Assembly (NCBI GenBank): GCA_024330925.1
Contig: JANDJK010000008.1
Location: 1-52,962 of the forward strand
Direction of reading: 5' to 3'
DNA: 52,962 nucleotides
Source: Nitrospira sp.
GTDB taxonomy: Bacteria > Nitrospirota > Nitrospiria > Nitrospirales > Nitrospiraceae
Position 1 is the stretch's first letter. Each line of letters starts with the position of its first letter. The notes beneath the pieces were generated by a model. That model had not been told where the DNA came from and made no database searches. It was given only the letters and a program-made list of their open reading frames with translations. The position numbers and the translations under genes were made by a program. Below are positions 1 to 7,849 of the stretch, in pieces.

Positions 1-474
1 CCATCCTTGTTCAGGGGCTAGGGTTGTGAAAACCGGAGCGAGCCGGTTCACCACTTCATTGTCTCCCCCTACCATCAAGCAATACCCGACCTTCAAGCCC
101 CAAATGCCTCCGCTGGTGCCGACGTCGACGTAATGAATGCCTCGCTTTTTAAGTTCGGCGGCCCGCCGCACGTCGTCGTGGAAATGGGTATTGCCCCCAT
201 CGATGATTGTATCACCAGCTTGGAGGAGGGAGGCGGCTGTGCGAACCGTTTCTTCCGTTGGTGCGCCAGCCGGCACCATGATCCAAATGGTCCGTGGGAC
301 GTTTAGCTTGCCGACGAGATCGGCTACGGAAGAAGAGCCGATGCAGCCGATCCCCTCAGCCTGGGTGACAAGATCAGGTGAACGGTCAAACACCACCACA
401 CGATGATCGCTACGCCGCAAGCGAGTGACCATATTCATGCCCATTTTGCCGAGGCCGATAAATCCCAGCTCCAT
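1..474 (-). CDS. gnd: 6-phosphogluconate dehydrogenase, decarboxylating (3' part outside window)
   Basis: Oxidises 6-phosphogluconate to ribulose 5-phosphate and CO2 in the pentose phosphate pathway, in the cytoplasm. The 158 visible residues are the N-terminal Rossmann domain: dinucleotide-binding G7-L-G-K-M-G12, MVPAG at 66-70, DGGN at 92-95 and the substrate loop DVGTSGG at 117-123, all typical of the family. The frame is open to the first base of the window, so the C-terminal helical domain lies outside. The short spacing of motifs fits the ~300-residue form rather than the ~470-residue form, but this cannot be settled from a fragment. The start is the ATG read from base 474. It is the last of three minus-strand genes, after the nucleotidyltransferase and threonine aldolase. 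Confidence 0.9.
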   Translation of the reverse strand, partial: MELGFIGLGKMGMNMVTRLRRSDHRVVVFDRSPDLVTQAEGIGCIGSSSVADLVGKLNVPRTIWIMVPAGAPTEETVRTAASLLQAGDTIIDGGNTHFHDDVRRAAELKKRGIHYVDVGTSGGIWGLKVGYCLMVGGDNEVVNRLAPVFTTLAPEQGW

Positions 475-641
475 CACCACTCCTTATTCTAGAGGTGTCC
501 TGTGGTCTTACGCTGTGGACGCAGCACGGAGATGCACTTGTGCCTGTCCACTCAGCGTAGAAGCTCTTTCGAGTTCCCTCTGCCCGAATTCCTTAACCTT
601 CATGGGTTTCTACTCGTCGCTTCACCTCCGTCAGCGTCTCG

Positions 642-1499
642 TTAGTCGATGCGGGCGGGATGAGGGACTTCTTTGAAGAGAAGATCGGCAAATTGCTTTC
701 CAAAGTTGAGTTGGTCAACCAGATGTGTTGCGGTAAGAAAACGGCCTGCCAATTCCGCCAGGGCTGGTTCGCGTGACAGCATGAACCGGTGAACATCGGA
801 CGGAGCAACCATCCAATAGCCCCTCAGGCGAAAGAAAGCTTGAACACAGTCATTGTAAAACAAGTTGAGGAGATACTGTGCTGCAGCCGGTTTGTCGAGA
901 AGGTCCTCCGCTTTGCCCAGCCAATGAAAACAGATAGCCTTGAGCCGAATCCGTTCATTAATTGTGGCTGGCGGTGGACCTTGTCGAAACTGCTGATGGG
1001 CCTTCTGAAGCAATTGGGCGCAGATGCCATTGTAATCGAACAAAATTCGAGCCTTTCGGAGTAGTGATGGGAGAAGGAGCGAGTGGCTGAGTTCCTCTTC
1101 TACCTCCTTGTGCCCGCGATAGCGAATGTCGGTCAGCCGGTCTCCAACACGGAGCATCTCATGACTGTCGGTCCGGCCCTTGACGAGAGCAATCATGTCG
1201 ATATCGCTGTGAGGCGTCACAGTCCGACGGGCACCCGATCCGACCAGAAGGACACCGACCAAGTCGCCTCCGCGCACCGCCTTGACATGACGAAGAGCAA
1301 GGTTTACTGCATCGTCGAACGTTGGATGGCGGGGAGGAGGCGGCGGCTTCGGCGGCTCAGGAACCGCCAGCAGTTCGGCGTTGAGCTCTTCACGGGTTGG
1401 GAGAGAGGAAGCCGTTTTCGAATTGCCCGGTTGCTCACTCTGCATTGGTCTTCGCGAAACGACAGACACCTGTCTTCTTACAGAAGGAAACGGCGTCAT
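642..1499 (-). CDS. Nucleotidyltransferase-domain protein
   Basis: A polymerase-beta-like minimal nucleotidyltransferase fold is suggested by GSGARR at residues 87-92 followed by the metal-binding D-I-D at 99-101 (the GS...DxD signature). An N-terminal proline-rich linker (about 49-58, PPKPPPPPR) precedes it. The C-terminal half is helical and resembles a substrate-binding or HEPN-like helical domain, but I do not recognise a specific family. The substrate is unknown; relatives include toxin/antitoxin, antibiotic-modifying and protein-modifying enzymes. Start is uncertain: ATG at 1499 gives 285 residues, ATG at 1445 would trim 18 disordered residues. It lies between ltaE and gnd in the same direction, possibly co-transcribed; the context does not reveal a function. 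Confidence 0.65.
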   Translation of the reverse strand: MTPFPSVRRQVSVVSRRPMQSEQPGNSKTASSLPTREELNAELLAVPEPPKPPPPPRHPTFDDAVNLALRHVKAVRGGDLVGVLLVGSGARRTVTPHSDIDMIALVKGRTDSHEMLRVGDRLTDIRYRGHKEVEEELSHSLLLPSLLRKARILFDYNGICAQLLQKAHQQFRQGPPPATINERIRLKAICFHWLGKAEDLLDKPAAAQYLLNLFYNDCVQAFFRLRGYWMVAPSDVHRFMLSREPALAELAGRFLTATHLVDQLNFGKQFADLLFKEVPHPARID

Positions 1500-1560
1500 A
1501 TCGTTGGCATTCTATGTGGGGTTCATGGCGGAGTCAATGAGTTGGGAAACAATGCCGCCG

Positions 1561-2595
1561 TCATGCTGAAAGAACTCGCGCGAAAATAGTGCCTGCTTCC
1601 TCTATTTGTTTTGCGGAAACATTCAAATGGGTGACAGCGCGATAACTCAAGCCACCGATCGCGTTGATCAGAACCCCTTCTCGTTTTAACGTAGCGACGA
1701 TCTCGGCTGGAGATCGTCGATCGCCAACAATTTCGAAGATCACGATGTTGGTCTCTACATGGTGGGGACAGACGCGCACTGTGGGAATCTGTTGAAGCAG
1801 GCGAGCCAGTTTTTTGGCGTTGAGGTGGTCTTCCGCCAGACGCGCCACATGGTGTTCTAGGGCATAGATGCCGGCTGCGGCAAGCACGCCGGCCTGGCGC
1901 ATGGCGCCGCCGTACATGCGGCGAAAGCGTCGGGCCCGCTCGATGAGCTGCTGATCGCTGGAGACTAACAAGGAGCCGGCCGGCGCACCAAGCCCTTTGG
2001 ACAGACAAATCGAAACTGTCTCAAAGTGTTGAGCGTAGGAGGCCGGAGGAATGGTTGTGGCAACCACGGCGTTCATGAGCCGGGCGCCGTCCAAATGCAG
2101 GGGAATTCCCTGTTTGACGGCCACGGCGCGGATCTTTTCGATAGTGGAGAGGGGATAGATCGTCCCGCCTCCGGCATTGTGCGTGTTTTCAAGGCAGATG
2201 AGGCCGGTCTGGATACTGTGGGGATCTTTCGGTCGGATGGCGGCTTCCACCTGCTCAGCCGTGATGATGCCCCGTTCTCCTGGTACCCAGTGCAACTGGA
2301 CACCGGCGAGTGCACCCGCAGCGCCTTGCTCGTACCGAACGATGTGGCTTGTGCTCTCCACGATGACTTCCTGGCCCGGTTGGGTTTGCGAACGGATGGC
2401 TAATTGGTTCGCCATGGTGCCGGAGGGCACAAAGAGCGCGAATCGCTTACCCAACAGCGCTGCGACCCTTTCTTGCAGCATATTGACTGTAGGATCTTCT
2501 CCGTAGACATCGTCACCCACCTCAGCCTCGGCCATAGCTTTGCGCATGCCGTCCGTGGGTTTGGTGACGGTGTCGCTGCGAAGGTCAATAATCAT
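1561..2595 (-). CDS. ltaE: Low-specificity L-threonine aldolase
   Basis: A PLP-dependent fold-type I enzyme that cleaves L-threonine/L-allo-threonine to glycine and acetaldehyde. The start MIIDLRSDT is the canonical family N-terminus, so I use ATG at 2595 rather than the longer open frame to 2643. Visible landmarks are DLRSDT at 4-9, GDDVYGEDP at 27-35, LDGARLMNA at 168-176 (PLP-contacting Asp/Arg) and the Schiff-base lysine K200 in CLSKGLGAP. Length is 344 residues, normal for the family. It is the first gene of the minus-strand run towards gnd and is divergent from the transporter gene at 2739; the ~140 bp between them should hold both promoters. Confidence 0.93.
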   Translation of the reverse strand: MIIDLRSDTVTKPTDGMRKAMAEAEVGDDVYGEDPTVNMLQERVAALLGKRFALFVPSGTMANQLAIRSQTQPGQEVIVESTSHIVRYEQGAAGALAGVQLHWVPGERGIITAEQVEAAIRPKDPHSIQTGLICLENTHNAGGGTIYPLSTIEKIRAVAVKQGIPLHLDGARLMNAVVATTIPPASYAQHFETVSICLSKGLGAPAGSLLVSSDQQLIERARRFRRMYGGAMRQAGVLAAAGIYALEHHVARLAEDHLNAKKLARLLQQIPTVRVCPHHVETNIVIFEIVGDRRSPAEIVATLKREGVLINAIGGLSYRAVTHLNVSAKQIEEAGTIFARVLSA

Positions 2596-2738
2596 TTGCG
2601 TCGTTAAGTCCCTGTATCCATGCTCGCATCGATCGGGCCTCACCGATCAGCGCGTGCTCATTCTAGCAGAATCTTTTCCTTGTGGGCCAAGCTAGACCTG
2701 CTAAACTGCCCGGCCATGGGAGCGAAGATGGTATTGGC

Positions 2739-4010
2739 ATGGAACCGGATTGCTCGTTCTTGAAACGGGGAGCTGCCTTGCTCGGCGTTCGACCGGAAGA
2801 ACGGGTGCCGCTTGCCTGGGCATTCGCCTATTTTTTCTGTCTGCTGTGCGGCTATTCGATGCTCCGCCCGGTCCGTGACGAAATGGCCATCGAAGGGGGG
2901 ATCAAGCATCTTCCCTGGCTGATGAGCGTGACATTCGTTACGATGGTGCTTGCGACACCACTGTTTGGGTGGCTGTCCGCCCGCTGTTCCCGCTATCGGC
3001 TGCTGGTGACCGTCTATGTGTTTTTTATCGCCAACTTGGGGATGTTTTATGTTGCCATGGCGAGCCGATGGCAGGCGGAATGGGTGGCTCGTGGGTTTTT
3101 TGTCTGGCTGTCGGTTTTTAACCTGTTTGTTGTGTCGGTGTTTTGGAGCTTCATGGATGACCTGTTTACGCCGGAGCAAGGTGCCAGGCTATTCGGCGTT
3201 ATCTCTGCAGGTGGGAGCAGCGGCGCGTTGCTTGGTCCCCTGCTCACGACGGGCTTGACCTTTCTTGTTTCGGTTCCGGTCCTGATGTTGGTCTCGGCCG
3301 GCTTTCTGGGGTTGTGTCTGGTTTGTATCACCCGGCTTGAACGGTGGGGGGCCGCACGCACGGCCCGCCATCTGCCTCATCCAGGTGAGCCGCTCAGGGG
3401 AGGAGTGTTGGCGGGCGTGCGCCTTACCCTGTCCTCGCCCTATCTTCTTGGCATTTGCGGCTACATCGGGCTGCTGACCATGACGGCCACGGTTCTCTAC
3501 TTCGAGCAGACTAGGCTCGTGGCGGACTATCTGGATCAGCCGGAAGCCAGGACCAGATTCTTTTCCGCGATCGATTTCACGACCAATCTGTTGACGTGGA
3601 CGAGCCAACTGTTTCTCACTAACCGCCTGATCATGCGATTCGGCCTGGTTGTGGGCCTCATGTGTCTGCCGGCGATCAGCGTCGCGGGATTTCTGGGAAT
3701 CGCCCTTTGGCCGACGCTGGCCGTCTATGTCGTCTTTTCGGTTCTACGAAGGGTCAGCGAATATGCTCTCTCCAAACCGTCGCGAGAAGTGTTGTTTACC
3801 GTGCTCAGCCGCGAAGAAAAGTACAAGGCCAAAAATTTTATCGATACGGCCATTGCTCGTGGCGGCGATGCCTCTACTGCCTGGTTGGTCACCGGGTTGA
3901 AATCGTTGGGGGTCACGACTACCCAGATTGCCTGGGCCTTGGTGCCGATGATGGTGGTGTGGGTGTGGCTGGCGTGGGTGCTCGCCCAGAAGAAGGAGCA
4001 GAAGAAGTAA
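2739..4010 (+). CDS. MFS-type membrane transporter, ATP:ADP-exchanger-like
   Basis: A polytopic inner-membrane protein with about 12 hydrophobic segments. An N-terminal GYSMLRPVRDEM motif and a late KNFIDTAIARGGD motif are characteristic of bacterial proteins annotated as NTP/NDP exchange or MFS transporters, related to the plastid/rickettsial ATP:ADP translocase (TLC) family. I therefore infer a solute:H+ or nucleotide exchanger; the actual substrate is unknown, and free-living bacteria carry such genes without known nucleotide uptake. I prefer ATG 2739 (423 residues) over GTG 2682, which adds 19 residues lacking family character. It is transcribed alone, divergent from ltaE. Confidence 0.7.
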   Translation: MEPDCSFLKRGAALLGVRPEERVPLAWAFAYFFCLLCGYSMLRPVRDEMAIEGGIKHLPWLMSVTFVTMVLATPLFGWLSARCSRYRLLVTVYVFFIANLGMFYVAMASRWQAEWVARGFFVWLSVFNLFVVSVFWSFMDDLFTPEQGARLFGVISAGGSSGALLGPLLTTGLTFLVSVPVLMLVSAGFLGLCLVCITRLERWGAARTARHLPHPGEPLRGGVLAGVRLTLSSPYLLGICGYIGLLTMTATVLYFEQTRLVADYLDQPEARTRFFSAIDFTTNLLTWTSQLFLTNRLIMRFGLVVGLMCLPAISVAGFLGIALWPTLAVYVVFSVLRRVSEYALSKPSREVLFTVLSREEKYKAKNFIDTAIARGGDASTAWLVTGLKSLGVTTTQIAWALVPMMVVWVWLAWVLAQKKEQKK

Positions 4011-4148
4011 TAAACGTCGATCACTCTTTCTCACTCTGTGGGTCGATTGCCATAACATCCGCGCGTCGCGACCGTTGTTCCCTGCCGCTGTCCTGGCATT
4101 GGTCTGTCTCGTGTAACCGGCAGAGGATAATGCCAGCGTGCAAGGTGG

Positions 4149-4683
4149 CTACGTGTCATTTTTCACCCGTGTGAGGGTGTGCTCATTCGTATGGTGAAAC
4201 AAATCCGGACGGCGGGCATAAGAAGCTGCGAGTCTTCTTTATGGTGAAACCGGCGCTGGTCCAAGACCGTTACCGTCAACTCGTACCGCACGGTCTTGAA
4301 TAGGTGTCCGATCCCGCTTCGGCCAGCAGGGTAAAGGTCGTGGCCGTCGGCTCGGCTGCGCCGCCGTTCACTGCCACTCCGCGCGACACGATGAAGCAAC
4401 GCAACGCCTGTTGCTCCTCTAGATCTCTGAGCCAGTAGCCGACTTCTTCATGAAAGGGATCGGTTTCTCCGATCCGCCACGCCATCGTGGCGTAGCGCAA
4501 GCCCTACAACACCTGCTCATGATTGCGGACCGGTCCGATCGGTTCGAAGGTGATCCGTTTGCGAAAGACGTTTCGTTCCGTTCCGCGATGGTCCCCCCAA
4601 GCCACGTCCGCACCTTTATCTCCCTCCCACACACCGGCTAGCGGTGCCAGCGGACCGAGTGGTTTGATCACATCCGAATCCAT
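4149..4683 (-). pseudogene. Broken heme-binding beta-barrel (nitrobindin/FABP-like, DUF1794) gene
   Basis: The fragments together reproduce a nitrobindin-type FABP-like beta-barrel protein. The reading opens at ATG 4683 behind the ribosome site AAGAGGT with MDSDVIKPLGPLAPLAGVWEG. An in-frame TAG (4506-4504) sits where the family has a tyrosine-like position (EQVL-stop-GLRYATMAW). The same frame continues through EEVGYWLRD to about 4300. The sequence then shifts frame to FKTVRYELTVTVLDQ (about 4300-4225), and shifts again to RPDLFHHTNEHTLTRV, ending at TAG 4151-4149. One nonsense codon and two frameshifts in ~535 bp argue for a true pseudogene rather than a single sequencing error. Intact relatives bind heme, sometimes reacting with NO or peroxynitrite. 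Confidence 0.8.
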
Positions 4684-5126
4684 AAGACCTCTTTCTTGTT
4701 GGCAATGGGACGTCGGCGAGGCGACAAAGGCTCGGACTATGCCATCCCTCGTCCTGTTGCAGTGAAGCCGGCTCACTATCCCCGTCGTGCAGGTTGTCCG
4801 TCAGTGGGATCATGCCAGACCGGTTCAGAGATTGGTCGATCTCCTCGTATCGAGCGTGTGGAATTCGAAATGGAGCCCTGCTCTATTCAACGTCACTGTG
4901 TCGGGGCTCGCCAATCGGATGGAGTAAATGGCATGTTCACTGGATGCTGGGAGGAAACGTGCGACGGATGATGGACTCTTTGCAACGAGGGCAGAGGAGA
5001 CGTTGTTTCCAGACATTCCGAAACAGTGAAAGGTCCTTGGCTTTACCGGCCTCAAAATTGCATGGTATAGTCTCACCCGCTGGTGAGATGCCGGGGTGTG
5101 ATTCCCAGAAAGGTGGAGGAGTTGTG
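4684..5126. other. Intergenic stretch upstream of the proA-like gene
   Basis: No credible gene is seen in these 443 bases. Near the downstream end a plausible sigma70 promoter is TTTACC (5042-5047), an 18-base spacer and TATAGT (5066-5071). It is followed immediately by a perfect hairpin, TCTCACC-CGCT-GGTGAGA (5071-5088). The hairpin lies about 40 bases before the ATG at 5127 and would sit at the very 5' end of the transcript. Its role is unknown; it could protect the messenger end or act as an operator. The promoter match is only moderate. Confidence 0.3.
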
Positions 5127-6491
5127 ATGCCGGACATTCCGGTCAAGCTCTATGTTGAGAAAATTCTCAAGCAGAGCCGAAGCTTGGCACGGGGACTGGC
5201 GCTGGTATCGGGACCAACCAAGGATGCGGCACTGCGAGCGATGGCCGATGAGCTGCAGGCCGATGAGCAGGCCATCCTTGCCGCCAACGCCGAGGATGTA
5301 GCGACTCTGACGCGGTTGCAGGAGCGTGAGAGTGGCAAGGATCGAGGGAGGGAATTGGTTGGACGTGTGAAGATGACGGCCGACTCCATTAAGGAGATGG
5401 CCGATCGCCTACGTACTCTGGCCGAATTGCCTGATCCGGTGGGAGCTGTCACGGGCAGGTGGGAGCGACCGGATGGACTGCAAGTCGAGCGGGTTCGTGT
5501 TCCGATTGGGGTGATTGGCGTCATCTCGGAGATGAATCCGTTGGTGACGGTGGAGATGATCGCCCTCTGTCTCAAGACCGGCAACCTCTGTGTGTTCAGG
5601 GGGGCTCCCGAATGGAAGGCGACCCATCAAGCGCTCGAGACGGCTTTGCGCCGGGCGGCGGAACGAAGCCCTCTGCCTGCCGGTTCGTGGATTCTCATTG
5701 ATCGGCCGGAAAAGGAAATCGCTCTTGAGTTGATGCGAGCTAGCAAGAACGTGGATGCGCTCCTCGTGCGCGGAGGGAGCGGTCTTCGCAAGGTGGTGGC
5801 CGAACAGGCCAAGGTACCGGTACTGGGCCATGATGGAGGATTGACGCACCTCTATGTCGATAGTGACGTCGATATTCCGATGGCTCAGAATGTCGTCATT
5901 AATTCCAAGGTTCAACAACCAGCCGCTGCGAATGCGCTCGATACGTTGTTAGTTGAGCAGATCGTTGGTCGACAATTGCTGCCGCCACTGATCAACCGAC
6001 TGTTGCAACAATTTAAAATTGAAGTGCGCGGTTGTCCCAAGACCATTGCTCTCATGGGACAGATGGCGATGACTGGTCATACAGCGATCGTTCCGGCGAC
6101 CGATGTGGATTGGCAGACCCAATTTCAGGGGCCGATCCTGGCGGTCAAGATGGTCCAAGGATTGGACGAGGCGATCGCTCATATTGCTGACCACGGTCCT
6201 TGTCTCACGGCGGTCATCGTGACGGATCGGTACGAGTCGGCAATGCGATTCACGCGTGAAGTCGATGCAGCAGCCGTGTTGGTGAACGCGTCTTCGCGGC
6301 TGCATGCCGGGGACAGTTTGGGGTTGGGCGTTGATGCCGGATTTGGTGTCGGCCGCTTGCATGCCAAAGGGCCAATTGGCTTGGAGCAGTTGACCTGTGA
6401 GAAGTATGTGGTTTTTGGAACAGGCCAATTGAGGCTCCCACATCCAGTTCCCGATACGTATTTTGATGCGATCATGTTAAAGAGAGCGTGA
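5127..6491 (+). CDS. ProA-family (gamma-glutamyl phosphate reductase-like) protein lacking the catalytic Cys
   Basis: Strongly homologous to glutamate-5-semialdehyde dehydrogenase (ProA), which reduces gamma-glutamyl phosphate in proline synthesis. Family landmarks are PIGVIGVISEMNP at 126-138, RGGSGL at 215-220, NALDTLLVEQ at 269-278 and the C-terminal LHAKGPIGLEQLT. The residue aligning with the active-site cysteine (family motif QRPSxCN) is Ala268 in QQPAAAN, codon GCG at 5928-5930. Without that thiol the normal thioester mechanism should not work. Length is 454 against ~420 usual, with an extended C-terminus. Start is ATG 5127 after the site AGGTGGAGGAG; upstream codons lack family character. 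It may be a non-catalytic paralogue or have a new activity; a canonical proA and a proB are not in this window. Confidence 0.8.
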   Translation: MPDIPVKLYVEKILKQSRSLARGLALVSGPTKDAALRAMADELQADEQAILAANAEDVATLTRLQERESGKDRGRELVGRVKMTADSIKEMADRLRTLAELPDPVGAVTGRWERPDGLQVERVRVPIGVIGVISEMNPLVTVEMIALCLKTGNLCVFRGAPEWKATHQALETALRRAAERSPLPAGSWILIDRPEKEIALELMRASKNVDALLVRGGSGLRKVVAEQAKVPVLGHDGGLTHLYVDSDVDIPMAQNVVINSKVQQPAAANALDTLLVEQIVGRQLLPPLINRLLQQFKIEVRGCPKTIALMGQMAMTGHTAIVPATDVDWQTQFQGPILAVKMVQGLDEAIAHIADHGPCLTAVIVTDRYESAMRFTREVDAAAVLVNASSRLHAGDSLGLGVDAGFGVGRLHAKGPIGLEQLTCEKYVVFGTGQLRLPHPVPDTYFDAIMLKRA

Positions 6492-6534
6492 TCCTGTCCA
6501 ACCTCGTGGCACATGCCATTCGTTGAGGAAAGTA

Positions 6535-7809
6535 GTGGCGAATGAACAGGTTAAGCAGATAGACAGGATCTTGCACGACCATCTGACCCAATGGGGCCTT
6601 CGGCGATTGACATCCACTCGTGCGTATCTTGCTTGGGAGCAGCGTGAAGCGTCGGCGGAGGACCTTGCGCACTTCGATAGGCTGGCTGAACGGAGACGGG
6701 GAGGAGACCCTCTTGATGATACGGCCTTTTACGATCTCTCCGTTCAACCCCCCCTCTTCGCGATTTTACATAGTCAGCGGTATGACTATTACCAAACGGT
6801 CGGCAAAGCTATCGCTTCGCGTATTAGGGAGGCCTCGACCATTCTTGACGTTGGCTGCGGGGCCGGCATTTTAACGACCTTTTACGCCCGGTTGTTTCCA
6901 GACCGTCGTTTTGTGGGAATCGACCGATCATCGGTTTCTATCCAGGTTGCCACGCAGAAAGCCAAGGAGTTGGGATTGGGCAATGTCAGCTTTCGCTGGC
7001 TTGCTATCGACAGTAAGGCTAGCCCGCCGGGGGAGACCTATGATCTGATCCTGTCTTCCCACGTGCTGGTTCAGCATGAGTGGGACTCCGGTATACCGAG
7101 TGAAAGTTGGCGAACCTTTGCCAGGGGGCGGGATGCCGCTCGCCAGTTGGCATTCGAACGCCGCACGGGAGTAGGAGCCGCGCTCGACTGGCTGAGTAGG
7201 GCGCTGGCTCATGAGGGGAGGATGATTGTCGTCGAAAAGACACGACAACTGGCAAGACGGGTTCCCTTTCAACGGGCTGTGGCGGCCCGAGGCTTTCACA
7301 TGATTGAGAAGCCTCAGCCGATTCGCTATCAGCTCTTTGAAGATGCCATTGACGATGGCCCGCTGTATCACCTCAAACGAGAAGGGCACTCATGGCTGGA
7401 ATGGGACGAGTCGCCCGAACCGGATGATAATCCGCCGCTTAATCCCCTCGATCTCAGGTACCGACCAGTGGCGGCTGACGCCCCGCTATACGAAAATCAC
7501 AAACCATCGGCGCAACAGGCTTGGGAACGGTTGAACCCCCGTATCATTGTCAAAGAAGCCACTTATCAGGAGCCGGATGGCCGAGCGTTTCATGTTGAGT
7601 TAGGTACAAGCGGAGCGTATGTCTATCTCTATTGTGCGAACAGTTTCGATCAAAGGCAGTTGGTCGTGTATGAAAGCAGGAGAGCTGCGGTTCTTGAGGA
7701 TTATTATCGGGACATTACGGAACACATGATAAGTTGCTCTTCGGTTAAGGACCCGGCGATAGGTGGGAAAGGTGAGAGCAGGGGTAGCTTGCTTGCGTCG
7801 GGGGGATGA
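6535..7809 (+). CDS. Class I SAM-dependent methyltransferase-like protein
   Basis: A methyltransferase fold is shown by the SAM-binding motif I DVGCGAG (about residues 105-111), followed by VGIDRSS (motif II region) and YDLILSSHVLVQHEW (motif IV region). The N-terminal ~100 residues are charged and helical. The C-terminal ~150 residues form a further domain that I do not recognise. The substrate is unknown. I choose GTG 6535, with GAGG six bases upstream; TTG 6523 is the alternative. It follows the proA-like gene by 43 bases in the same direction, so the two may be co-transcribed, and it converges on lon. Confidence 0.6.
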   Translation: MANEQVKQIDRILHDHLTQWGLRRLTSTRAYLAWEQREASAEDLAHFDRLAERRRGGDPLDDTAFYDLSVQPPLFAILHSQRYDYYQTVGKAIASRIREASTILDVGCGAGILTTFYARLFPDRRFVGIDRSSVSIQVATQKAKELGLGNVSFRWLAIDSKASPPGETYDLILSSHVLVQHEWDSGIPSESWRTFARGRDAARQLAFERRTGVGAALDWLSRALAHEGRMIVVEKTRQLARRVPFQRAVAARGFHMIEKPQPIRYQLFEDAIDDGPLYHLKREGHSWLEWDESPEPDDNPPLNPLDLRYRPVAADAPLYENHKPSAQQAWERLNPRIIVKEATYQEPDGRAFHVELGTSGAYVYLYCANSFDQRQLVVYESRRAAVLEDYYRDITEHMISCSSVKDPAIGGKGESRGSLLASGG

Positions 7810-7849
7810 GCGTCCGCCGGATGGTTTCTCCTTCCCGCTCGTCGCATAA

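Noticed and set aside
1523..2008. Minus-strand open frame of 161 codons
   Set aside because: Overlaps ltaE in another frame; Arg/Pro/Ser-rich shadow.
4504..4506. In-frame TAG as a recoding (pyrrolysine) site
   Set aside because: The same gene also has two frameshifts and no recoding machinery is visible; simple inactivation explains it better.
4794..5126. Upstream extension of the proA-like gene to 4794
   Set aside because: The added 111 residues lack homology and ATG 5127 has an excellent ribosome site and the usual family start.
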